From assembly GCA_030141605.1 (NCBI GenBank), contig JAQGDQ010000012.1, positions 620,001 to 684,000 of the forward strand: 64,000 bases of DNA, in the 5' to 3' direction. Shown piece by piece: positions 12,790 to 23,688 of the stretch. Below the pieces are notes generated by a model. It had not been told where the DNA came from. It ran no database searches and saw only the letters and a list, made by a program, of their open reading frames with translations. The position numbers and the translations under genes are program-made. The first letter of the stretch is position 1, and every line of letters begins with the position of its first letter. Origin of the DNA: Tubiluchus corallicola. Taxonomy: Eukaryota > Priapulida > Priapulimorpha > Priapulimorphida > Tubiluchidae.

Positions 12790-14699
12790 CTATGAGCAGT
12801 TTACTACTACTAGAGAAATCATTATGTTTCTCTGCTCTACAGTTATTATTATTTTTTTTAATTCTCAAAAATCTCACTTCAAAGAATTTAAATTCTGAGT
12901 GTGCTTCCACTGCCTTCTACTGCTATGCTTAAATTGAAAAAGTACAAAAGTCATTATACAATTTTTTTGCAGATTATAATAATTATGTAATCCGGTCAGT
13001 CATTTACAAAGTATAGAATGAATATACAGTACAGAAACTGCAAAACGTACAAAATATCAACCAAAACAGCAGATATTCAGCAGATCAATTCTTTTTCTAG
13101 CAAACAGGCAGCTGTTAAATAAAACATAACTTACGAGTGAAACTGCTTGCAGTGTGTTACCAGAAAAGCGAGAAATTTATGAAAAAAAACTTATTTCCTG
13201 GGGTGTACTGCAATAAGCAGAAAATCAAAATCAAAATTATGCTCAACGACAAGTTAAGGTAGGCGATGACTAAACTGCGGTCTGGTCAAGTGGTCTAATG
13301 GCTAAGGTTGCAAAAATTAATACCGGGTAATAGTACAAAATAATTTGTTACATCAAAGTATTGCTGAAACAATAAAGAATCTATAAAGAAATTAAACATG
13401 AGCTGAACCCTTCGTAAACAAAATTAAAACCCGCTAAATTACAAAGGCACAAAGCCTCAAACGTCGTCGTCATCTAGTATGCAATTACTTTATGGTATGC
13501 ATGCACTAATAAAGTAACAAAAATGGCGTTTGGAAGCCAAGAGCACATGACCACTGACCAAATTTTCTAGGCAATGTACGCGATATTTAGAATAACTCAA
13601 AAACCACACTTCCTAAAGTCACTAAACTTGCAGGGTTAGACACCCGAGATAGGTGGTTTGAAGACCATTGACCTCGGATGAAAGGGTCAAGAACACTGTA
13701 TTATTGTCAAGGCCGATTATCATTCAACCCGTCCTAGGGCTTTGAGTTAAATTCAAATTTTTTTTCACAGGTCTTGTAGGGTAGACCGTACATGTGCATC
13801 GAGTATATTTTAATAATTGGGGTGTGGGAAAGTTCTGAATTAGAAGACAAAATGTGAAAATGAAGACAAAATGGTGCTGTTGCTCAGTTCCTTTTACAGT
13901 ATTGTACTATGGGTACCAGCTAGGTGTAGTGTACGTAACTGGGGCAAAAGTTTGTGTTGAAATTGGGTGTCGAAATTGAAACTTAGAAAGTAAGCAAGCT
14001 GAAGTCACCCGAAAGTTGCAGGTTATTGCCTGGGTCAAACGGTCAAGGACAGCAGGCAGCTATTTGTCTTTCGATAGGGTTTGTCTCGTCCCACAGTTTT
14101 TGAACTAGGACTAGAATTTTTGCATATGTGTAGGTGGTACTGAGTTCTTGGACGAAGCTAACTAACGTGAGCCAATTAACGTCATGGGCCAAAATGTCAC
14201 AACTTCTGACTCATCAAAACGAAAGCAATTCGCAATCAAGCACTGTGAATTCACTAAAGACAATACAGACTTTGGACTTTCAGATTCCTGACCCACGGGT
14301 TACAGGTCCAAAGTGCTAAATCTCATTAGGACACGTTCTAATTTGATTAAGAAAATACAATTTTTAAGTCATCAAGCACTGCAAATTTACCATAACCGAA
14401 ACTATGATCTTGAGCTAGGTTGAGGGAGGGGTGAAACTGCCAAAATGAGCACTTCTTCATGCGTTCGTTTTTCCACAAAACTTGACTGGACGCCACGTAC
14501 AGAAGACATTCGTGCTGCACGTCGTAGGCATTTCAGAGGTAGGTTGTATCGATTTGGAAAGAGGATAGCTTGGCTACAGGATAGGGTAATTCCTTTTTAT
14601 AATCTCCACCAGGATAAACAATTACGAGTTATACTTCCAGGCTCCATTTTGAGAAATTCTCGCTTCGAACGCTGTGTAAACTGTGTAACACCGTCTATA
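12790..14699. other. Intergenic, repeat-like, no supported gene
   Basis: AT-rich to about 13540, then noticeably less AT-rich. The stretch from about 13540 to 14340 has phrases such as gggtcaa and aaggacagc that recur in altered form, suggesting old repeat DNA, but I could not define a unit or ends. An open frame at 14445-14711 (about 88 codons, arginine-rich) lacks a recognisable domain. It may belong to the 5' region of the retrotransposon that follows. Confidence 0.35.
13281..13318 (+). other. tRNA-like 5' half with A box, remnant
   Basis: The stretch around 13288-13310 contains tggtctaatggctaagg, which fits the D-arm/A-box pattern of tRNA genes and tRNA-derived SINE heads. There is no matching anticodon arm or B box downstream, so it is at most a remnant or chance match. 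Confidence 0.25.
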
Positions 14700-15460
14700 A
14701 CTATTACATAGAGCATGTTCGCGACTCACCATGGGTAACTGGGCACCATACAGCCCCAGGCTAAACTATAGGGGATCTCGGAGCAACATGAGCCCCAGAG
14801 ATGCAGTGCGCATTACCCCCCAGCGTGTGGACATGCTCTGCCACTCACCAATCATGTCCCATCTATGGGTTAAATAGTGAATCCTCAACGGAATTTGGAC
14901 TTGCTCCTTGAATTCGATTGTGAAGGCAAACGAATGATATACCCGGCGGGCAGGCAGACAAAAGTGGGCTCTAAATTATCTGAGTACCGGCAGCTCGCTG
15001 TAGAAATCCTAGTATCCTAATCGTCTCGACTATCTCTTGCCATTGGATCAATGCTTGGAGTCCGAAACATGTGTGGCTGAGGTTCGTGCACCCCCAGGAT
15101 CACTTCAATCAAATCTTTGCACAGGTTATCCCTACTACCTTTAATTTCGTCATTTCCCTATCTGCGACAAAGTCCTACTGCAATGAGATATCCGGTGATG
15201 GGGACAGGTTATGGATGTAACTGGGAATTCTTAGTCAGAACCTTGCATGTAGGCAACTTGGGCGTGATGGCCGCTGTTAGCTGGACCAGGAGTAACCAGC
15301 TTCTTTGTGTCCTGCCCGAGCATCTGGGCAGCCCTATTTAGGGGTAGCACTGCTCACCTCCATGTAGGAAGGGTCGAGAAAAGGAGACCTAAACAAAGCT
15401 TGCTCCACTTCTGCACCTGGCTAGTTGACTGCGACTGACAGGTAATCCCATTACGCAGTA
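14700..15460 (+). mobile_element. Probable 5' untranslated region of LINE
   Basis: This stretch has higher GC than its surroundings and no long frame, and it runs directly into the endonuclease reading frame that begins near 15460. Such an untranslated GC-richer leader is usual for non-LTR elements of this kind. The 5' limit is uncertain, because I see no target-site duplication or sharp composition break. Confidence 0.4.
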
Positions 15461-17770
15461 GAAATTTCAAACATAGGAAACTAATTCTTGCAAGTTGGAA
15501 TGCCTGGACTTTGATAGACCGGGATACAAATCGACCACACCGAAGAACAGCATTAGTTGCTGCAGAACTGAAAAGATATAATATTGATATTGCTGCTCTC
15601 AGTGAAACAATACTTGCAGATGAGGGCTCTATTGTCGTGGAATGTGAGGGCTATGTTTTTTCTGGAAGGGTCTTCCACAAACCGCTCGCCAGATACATGG
15701 TGTCAGTCTGACAATTAGAAAAGAACTCATGAAGCACATCACAGAGGAACTTGTAGGTATTCATGAACATCTGATGGCATTACGATTGCCTCTATCTAAA
15801 GGATCCTCTGTATGCCCCTACTCTGGATGCGGAGGAATGTATGAAGGATATATTCTATGAAACCTTAAATCAACTAGTACGACAGGCCAGATCCAATGAC
15901 AAGCTAATTCTACTCAGAGATTTCAATGCTAGGATGGGTTCAAATAGCATTGCATGGCAAAATGTTATTTATAAGCATGGTCTTGGAAAGATGAGCAGCA
16001 ACGGTTTGAGATTGCTTAGCTTTTGCTCTGAATACAAACTAATAATTACAAACACCGTGTTTCAACAAACTTACATGTACAAGGGTACTTGGATGCACCC
16101 AAGATCGCATCACTGGCATCTAATTGACTATGTCATTGTTAGACAAAATGATATTAAAGATGTCCTACTCACTCGCTCCATGTGCAGGGCTGAATGTTAG
16201 ACGGCAACCACAGGATGATTAAATCTACAATACGGTTGATGATCAGATATCAACGAGGAAAAAACCTGCAAGAAAGGGACCCAATGTTGCATTGCTATAC
16301 AGAACTGTGCAGCCCAAACCGAACTCGCAGCCTGCATGGATGACAAGTTAAGAGATTGTAACTCTGCAGAAGTTCTCACATCTCACGAGATTCCTATATA
16401 AACATAAACCATTCCTGGGATAGGTTACTCCAGAGGATTACTGAGGTAGCTTATTGTTGCCTTGGAACAACATCTCGCCATAATGCAGACTGGTTTATTG
16501 AGTCAGCTGACGAAATCCATGAACTTCTGTAGGAAAAAATATACCTCATGATGCCTATTTAGCAAACCCTGCATCCAGAGTACTTCTTAATCGCTGGCAT
16601 GAAATTCATGGTAATGAACAGAGCAAGATACGTCAACTTCAGAATAAAATTCAAAGCCTTGCCCACACTAACAAAATCCACGAGTTCCATGAAACCATCA
16701 AAGGAATATACGGATCCACTCGTAGAACACAAAAACTTGTTCACTCTGCCGACAGTAGCACACTAATCCAGGACAAAATCTTGAAAAGATGAGCTGAACA
16801 CTTTAAAGAACTTCTCAACAGACAGAACCCATATGATCCATCTATTTTAGAAGACCTACCAACTATTCCACAAATCCTGGAACTTGGCAACCCACCCTCG
16901 GTATATGAGATAGCCACAGCTATCAAATATCTAAAAAACAGGAAGGCAGGTGGCTCAGATAGAATCCCTTGTGAAATCTATAAATATGGGGGCCAAAGAC
17001 TGACTAACGACCTTGCTTCCTTTCTGGAAATATGTTGGAGGAACACAATGATCCCTGAACACTGGAAGCATGCCAGAATAATTACAATCTGTAAGAAAAA
17101 AGGTGATCAAGCGGAATGTGGAAACAGTCATGGAATATCGTTATTGGATATTTCAGGCAAGATTCTCACAAGAGTTATGCTATCTCGTCTTATACATCAT
17201 ATTGCTGACAAAGTGCTATCAGAATCACAATGTGGGTTTCACTCAGATTGCAGTACAATAGACATGGTATTTACCTGCCGATAGCTGATTGAAAAGTGTC
17301 GAGAACAGCACCAAGATATCTGTCTGGCTTTCATCGATTTAACGAAAGCTTTCAACACGGTTAATCATGGCATGTTATGGCAGATTCTACAAAGATTTGG
17401 CTGTCCACCAAAATTCCTGGCCATTCTCAGACAGTTTCATGACGGTATGAGGGCATGTATTGCATCCGCTGGAGAAGAATCAACTGAGTTTAAAGTGAGC
17501 ATGGGAGTGAAACAAGAATGTGTAGTTGCACCTATCATCTTCAACGTATACACAGTTGCAGTAACGTTACTGACTAGAAAGACCATGGATGACCAAGATG
17601 GAATCAAGCTTCGCTACCGAACAGATGAAAGTGTCTTTAACTTAAGAAGGTTGAAAGCCGAAACCAAAACCTCAAATTATACTGTATTTGACTTAGAGTA
17701 TGCCGATGACTGTGCTGCTAACTCACTCAGTCCCCCAACATTCCAACAACTACTCTCCAGTATGCAAAAT
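15460..17770 (+). mobile_element. Decayed non-LTR retrotransposon, endonuclease and RT
   Basis: Broken frames together spell an AP-type endonuclease then a reverse transcriptase. Endonuclease signatures: LILASWNAWTL near 15485, AALSETILAD near 15590, RDFNARMG near 15915 and LIDYVIV near 16120. RT signatures: ITICKKKGDQAECGN near 17080, AFIDLTKAFNTVNH near 17330, GVKQECVVAPIIF near 17510 and LEYADDCA near 17692. In-frame stops and frameshifts (for example at 15709, 16198 and 17282) show it is dead. The order and motifs resemble the RTE/Nimb-like elements often annotated in invertebrates as craniofacial-development-protein-2-like; the clade is an inference. After the YADD box the sequence stops matching this type and continues as a different element. 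Confidence 0.8.
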
Positions 17771-18840
17771 GGGCAAATGGGGCTACAGGCCACAGGGAAG
17801 TGTTCTAGGACAAGTTTTATTCACAATCTTCATTAAACACAATCTCAATCTACCGAGCATATTCACTTTTGGAAATAAGCTATTTGCAGCGACACCGAAA
17901 TATATGACAGAGTAACTACCATTGAGATACAAAATCATTTACAAACTAATGTACAACTTGTAGACAAGTGGTGCAATACTCGGCAAATGATTTTCAACCA
18001 TGATAAATGCAGTGCTGAAAATAGGCAACAAAATATCCAATGAATCACCATATGTCATGACACATAATGGCAGTCTCGAGCCTGTCGAATGTGTATCTGA
18101 GGAAAAAGACCTTGGCATTACTGTAGATAACAAGCTTCAGTTTACAAGTCACATTCATGATATATCGCAGAAGGTAGATAGCAGATCAACGTTAATAAAG
18201 CATAACTTCAGATACTTGGATACTGGTATGTTAATCAACCTCTATAAATCCATGGTAAGACCAATCTTAGATTACGCTGATGTGATTTGGAATCCATCTA
18301 GACATGACATGATTCGTGAGCTCGAAAGTATTCAGCGTCGAGCAACTAGGATGATACCTAATATAGCAGAAAAATCATATCCTGATAGATTAAGACATTT
18401 AGGACTTAAATACAGAAGACACGAGCAGGATATGATCCAGACATTTAGGATCCTTAAGGGCATTGACCAGATAGACAGTCACAAAATATTTGAACTCCAT
18501 ATACACCATAGGACAAGAGGACATTCACTCAAATTCAACAAGAAATCTGTTTCAAAATGGGGAAGAACACATAATTTCTTTGCAAATGCCTGGAACAAGC
18601 TTCCTGAATATGTAGTGAGTGCTTCTTCAGTTACTCAATTTAAATCTCGATTAGACCGACTCTGGGGTAATCATCTGGTGAAATACATTGATACTAGACT
18701 TCTACAATGGCAACAAGATGCTTGGATTTTTGAGGGGACCTGTCACTATTGATCGTACAAATAAGAACACACCGATACTATCTTCCGGTTCGTATCATTA
18801 GCGCCAACACCTACTAGTAAACTTGAAATAAATAAAGCAT
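17770..18840 (+). mobile_element. 3' half of a second LINE, CR1/L2-like RT
   Basis: The sequence resumes at an earlier RT motif, PQGSVLGQVLFTIFI (from about 17790), although the upstream element has already passed its YADD box, so this is a separate element. A degraded YADD region follows (17870-17890), then NTRQMIFNHDKC with one frame break, and an open frame at 18000-18752 covering the RT thumb and C-terminus: GITVDNKLQFTSHI, LYKSMVRPILDYADVIWNP, IQRRATRMIP, TRGHSLKFNKKS and FANAWNKLPEYVV. These phrases are typical of CR1/L2/jockey-like elements. AATAAATAAA near 18827-18836 probably marks its 3' end. Confidence 0.8.
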
Positions 18841-19124
18841 TCCAGAGAAGATCGGAGAGGTAAAAAGTGGTCATTTATGCTTAACCGCTATCCATGCTGT
18901 AAGCTGTAAGTGTAAGCTGTAATGAAAGACAGTAAGATTTTGCTATGGGAAAATCTTAATAAAAAATAACCCAATGAAAACAATAAGATTTTTGCTAAGA
19001 TCTTAATAATAGACTTGGTCTTTTCGTACTTGGACTAAGGATTGGTCGCGTTGGTAGTATTTAATGTAGTCGTTTAGGCAGTGCGCTTTTCGGCTAAGAA
19101 CTTTTATTAGTTATTTTGATGAAA
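18841..19124. other. Spacer upstream of EXOSC8 candidate start
   Basis: About 280 bp between the LINE 3' end and the candidate EXOSC8 start codon. It would contain the EXOSC8 promoter if exon 1 is correct. I see no TATA box in a convincing place. Confidence 0.3.
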
Positions 19125-19141
19125 ATGGCGGCAGAATTTAA
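19125..19141 (+). CDS. EXOSC8: Candidate first coding exon of EXOSC8
   Basis: ATGGCGGCAGAATTTAA followed by the good donor gtacgt encodes MAAEF plus two bases, and would read MAAEFK if the next exon starts with a purine. Human EXOSC8 begins MAAGFK, and the position 3.4 kb upstream of the first certain exon, on the same strand, fits. The start is inside an AAAATGGCGGC element like those at many housekeeping promoters. The small exon needed next, for the conserved segment ending before the RPDGR motif, was not found, so the link is inferred. Confidence 0.5.
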
Positions 19142-19320
19142 GTACGTGTTGTACTTTATATAAATATAAATTATAATTAAGGCTTCTCAAAAGTACTCAA
19201 TGTCTTAACAATTAAAGACGGTTGTCATATTATATGTAAAAAATGTCCTGTGAGGGGAGTCGTGAGTGGTAGTTTCTCACATTCTCTAGAAACTAAGACG
19301 TTACTGCATTATTGCAGTCG

Positions 19321-19434
19321 GTCAAGTGGCGTTTATGTAATTTGCGGTTGCGTTTTCCACCCGGCCGAAAAAAATCAATAGGAAATAACTGCAGGAAAAA
19401 CCGCATCCGTAAGTTACATAAGCGCCACTTTAGA
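19321..19434. mobile_element. Foldback/MITE-like inverted repeat
   Basis: The left arm at 19324-19358 starts aagtggcgtttatgtaa. The right arm at 19394-19430 ends ttacataagcgccactt. They are inverted copies with a few mismatches over about 35 bp, around a 35-bp spacer. The flanking gtc and gac extend the stem. This is the shape of a small non-autonomous DNA transposon. It lies about 180 bp into the putative EXOSC8 intron 1. Confidence 0.6.
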
Positions 19435-19449
19435 CTTTCAGTAATTTAA

Positions 19450-20400
19450 ATGCACAACTATATACTGCCTAACGTACATTTAAACAATGAAAATCTAGCA
19501 ACAGCTCGACGACTTTTAGAACAAGACATTGCAAACATTAACATAAATATTAGCATTTACCCATTTAAAACTAAAATTAAATAGCACCAAAACATATTTC
19601 ATAGTCCTTTGCCCCTTCTCAAATGACAATAACAAATACTTTAATAAAAGTTGAAAATAGCATAATAAAACAGAAAAACAATGTAAATTTCCTTGGTATG
19701 TGTGTCTATAATAAACTTTCGTGGGAGAACCACTTTAATAAAATTTATGATAAAATAGCATGTGGAACATACTACTTATGACAGGTAAAACTTTTCTAAA
19801 ATGCCCTCTAACTAAAGGAACGAAGCTATTAATTTTTAAAACTTTCATTCTATCCCACTTTCTATATGGATGCACACTTTTTCATGAAGTTTCAAGAGAC
19901 AGCTATAACAAAGTAAATAGTGTGCAAAATTATGCCTTAAAAGGCTATTCAAATAAAACATCTCTCATCACAAATCAAACCTCTGCAACATTGTTTAAAA
20001 TCCCAATTTGAAGCACATAAAGACTTCTACATGATCGTATTTTTATACAAATACTTCAACAATATTAACGCGCCTTTCATCAAAAATAAGCTTCCACTCC
20101 GCTTGGAGCCAACATTAAATCCAAGGACACACAATATTAAAGAAACACGCGCTAATAACAAATACGGTAACAATTCTATCGCTAAACAATGAGTTCATCT
20201 CTGCAATGCTTTGCCATGAAATTTAGAACAAATCAAGTCTTTTTACGAGTTCAAATCAAAATTAAAAATACATACACATTGTAACACATATTTTTGTTAT
20301 AAATTCTTGGCACAGCAGTTTTTAGTTTGCACTGGACGCATTTGCCTATAACAGTTGTGTGAATTTTTATTCTAATGCTGCAGTGTTCTTATATGATTTT
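19450..20400 (+). mobile_element. Degenerate LINE fragment, RT C-terminus
   Basis: With several frameshifts and stops the plus strand spells LPNVHLNNENLATARRLLEQ (near 19467), a KLSWENHFNKIYDKIACGTYY-like thumb region (19720-19775), TKGTKLLIFKTFILSHFLYG (near 19815) and SVQNYALK (near 19918). These are RT C-terminal phrases of jockey/L2/CR1-like elements. It is an old insertion within the presumed first intron of EXOSC8. Confidence 0.65.
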
Positions 20401-20502
20401 GTGCTTATGAATATTGATTTTTTTTTATTGGCAAATAAATTTATATATATATAAATTTATATATAATCAGTATATGTGTATATATATATACTGTTCCGTT
20501 TT

Positions 20503-20527
20503 TGCTCGGAAAACACTTTTCCGAGCA
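20503..20527. repeat. Perfect 11-bp hairpin beside TA-rich tract
   Basis: The arms tgctcggaaaa (20503-20513) and ttttccgagca (20517-20527) are perfect inverted copies around the loop cac. An alternating TA-rich tract with its own palindromes lies immediately upstream (20440-20491). Confidence 0.7.
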
Positions 20528-20639
20528 GTGACATTGATGATCAGTCGTTACATGCTTAGAGGACAGGAATTGGAAAGACACACTCCATGTTTCAAGGTTT
20601 TACTTTTGATGACTAAGGTCTATAGTGACGTATAGTACA

Positions 20640-21000
20640 ATAGTCGCTACATAACAATAGCAAATTTGCTTAAAACTTCCATCCATTCTATAAATAATGC
20701 TGTGGTACTTTTAAATCAGTCAGTAGTTGATGTTTCAACAGCTTCCTCGAGCAGCATATTCCATGTACCTACCAATATTCTACTGCTGAAGAAATGTTAA
20801 TTTTTTCTTAATTTTAGTAATGTGGTGATCTCTTTGTTCTGTTATTAGTTTAGAAGGTCTAAGTTTTTCAGGGACTTTTTAACGGTGTTGTGAAATTTGG
20901 ATACGATCACGTTAAACTGTGATATGTCTATTTCAAGCTAAATATGCTGCTTAAGCATATTGCAGAAAAGCTATTAAAATTATCACATTTGCTTTTGTAA
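20640..21000 (-). mobile_element. Decayed CR1-like LINE 3' fragment
   Basis: Read on the minus strand from about 20800 to 20690, the sequence gives HFFSSRILVGTWNMLLEEAV and then FKSTTAL after a stop. This corresponds to the conserved C-terminal phrase FxxRVxxxWNxLPxxVV of CR1/L2-like polymerases, seen intact at 18580-18620. The upstream limit is uncertain. Confidence 0.5.
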
Positions 21001-22530
21001 TTTACTCTGTATATTCTTATTTCTGAATTACCTTTACAGAAAAATTCAACCACAAGAATTTCATAGGAAATTTTTGGTATGTATGGCTACTATGTTCAAC
21101 TTAAATTGCAATTATGGAAATTAGAATGTGTGTAAAACATACTGGTTGCTAATTTAAGATTTTGCCAAAGAAAATCTTAATTTTAACAGTTAAGTTATAA
21201 CTGATAATTTTTGTTGCTACTGCTGTCACATGAACCTTGTATAAAGAGAATTTTTTGTGCACATTTCTTTCAAAAACTGTATCTGTCTGTGTAAAAATAA
21301 AATATGGTAAATTTATTAGTAAATATAATACAACATATTAAGGTACAAAGTAGAGTAGATGTATAGAAAACTAGGATTTATTATATATTATTAGGGAGCA
21401 TTTGTAGAAAACTAGGAACATATTTTAAGAGCACATTCTAGAGGAAACTTTGAAACTCTCTAATTGCACAAAATTTAATAACTTTGTATGGAATACAGAC
21501 CAGTACTACTCACAGCTTGCAAATAACATGAAAAAGTCTGTCAGCTTTAGCTTAAGCATCATTCACCAAGTATAGTGGAGAGGAATAATTTTTTGTTTGG
21601 TGAGGGACTAAAGCTTGTTATGAGTAGAATTGTAACTCATAGTGTGACAATGTATTTACAATCTGACAAAGAAGAGCATAACAAATGTATTTATCTAAAA
21701 GTTGTTACATTCTTTATTCTGTGATTTAATTCTTTCAGCTTGCTAAAGTAAAATGTCCTCTTGAAGTGTCCGACTGACTAATTAATAAAATTTGAACAAA
21801 CTGTCAGTATTCTGCACAATCTATGCAATTTAAATAGAATGTTAAGGCAAAACTGTGTTCTGTTTAAAGCATGTAATTAAGTGCATAGATATGTAAATAT
21901 AATAAAGATCTAGTATTGCATTTATATCTGCAAAGCCATAATCAGATGTTGATTGAATTCATATCTTCCTTGGTACTGTCAGTACAGTGACTGATTTGAA
22001 TACATGAATAACAAATTTTATAACACCCAGCTATGATAACTGTGCAGGCTATGTCTAGTAGTTAATTCCTGCGTGCATTTAAGGCATCTGGGCAGTGTTA
22101 TCACTGCTGAATTTATGCTTGTATTCAAAGTCATCTGGGTAATGTCTCTGCTAACTTTTATCCCAACAGTGGATATGTCAAAAAAAAGTTATGAAAAAAA
22201 CTTGATATCTTATAAATTCATAATGTACTGTGAAAAAAAAACTGTTTTTTGGTAGTAATTTATCAGACTTATTATTTTTGTAGGAAGTATGGTTAATTGT
22301 GACATAAATTAAATTGAATGTAACAATTTATTTTCAATTTACAGTTGTTTTATTAGATTTACCAGTGTGTGCAGAACACAGACTATTGCTAGTATTGCCC
22401 TCCAAAAAAGCCAAATAGATACAACATAAAAAAATTTAAGCTAAGGTGATTCTCTTCACCGTAGTACATGTTTTTGTATTTTATAAATTGTGTCCAATAT
22501 GTTTAATACATTTTGATCTGTCTTTCATAG
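21001..22530. other. EXOSC8 intron sequence, no exon recognised
   Basis: AT-rich intronic sequence. I searched it for the missing small EXOSC8 exon and did not find a convincing match. An acceptor followed by LAKVKCPLEVS at about 21750 looks exon-like but hits stops shortly afterwards and does not match the expected EXOSC8 segment. Confidence 0.4.
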
Positions 22531-23591
22531 GAACAGAAAAAGCGACCAGATGGAAGGAGTTTGACTGATTTTCGACCAACGTTGTTAAATATTGGTAAAT
22601 ACTACAATTTTTTAGTTGTAAATATGCAATTCTGAAATGAAATATGACTTTAATTTAACAGTTAGCCATTTGCCTTTCAAGCAAGAGTGAACATATGCTA
22701 CCCAGAATCTCTAAATGCTGTTTTTATAAATTATCCAATCCTCTATAACTGAAAAAAAATTGAGAAAACAGATATCAGTAATTTTTAATACAGCTAAGTC
22801 AATGAAAATGAAAATGATTATGCTTTAAACTTGAGTCCACATACAAGTTTAGCATAGTATCATCAGGTGCAAAATGTGCGAGAAATTGTAATATAATTTA
22901 TGTTTATTACTTATCGGATTTGTAGTGGTTGCAAAAATCTGAGATTAGTTATTATGTTATCATGTACTAATGAAAGTGATACTGACAAATTTAGAATATG
23001 GAAGGTTTAGGGTAAGAGAAACTTGGCTGTGTTGGAAAGGTGCTTTATTGTAAGGTCTAAAAAGTAGTATTCAGAGTAATATCTTACATCTTGATTACAG
23101 TGAGCGATTGTAATTACTACTGCAATAACTTTTTATTAATGGAATTTGTATTTCATCGATTTTTGGGTTACTTGAGCTTTCATATAACTCCATAGAGCCA
23201 TTCAGTTCACCGTGCTGTTGTTCTCATTGCCATTTTTGTTCTCGGTCTACTGTAATACAAAACTTTTCCATTTACTCGTAGTGAGCAGACAATGTATACT
23301 AAATTTTCATCAAAATTTTTAGATTACTTGACAACTGTAAATGTGTATCTATAATCTGTTAACAGCTACTTTATTATCGTCATTTCAGCTGAGTTTTTTA
23401 TATTGTCTTTATGGTCTACCCTGGAGCCTATTTATTAGGTATTCGTTTTTGAAAAAAAAAGTTATTTTCAGTCCGAAATGTAATCGATTTTTCTATGGTT
23501 AAGTGTTGTTTCAATAGGGAAAATTCTCTGAGCAGGCGATGTCGATAGTTTAATGGCAAAGCCAAGTAGACAGCGACTAGAAAGGGAGAGA

Positions 23592-23688
<97 letters not shown>

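Noticed and set aside
13281-13330. Functional tRNA gene
   Set aside because: Only an A-box-like half is present; no acceptor-stem pairing or B box.
21739-21800. Acceptor followed by LAKVKCPLEV, reminiscent of RNase PH-fold exosome subunits
   Set aside because: It runs into stops at once, does not match the EXOSC8 segment expected there, and no donor follows in frame.
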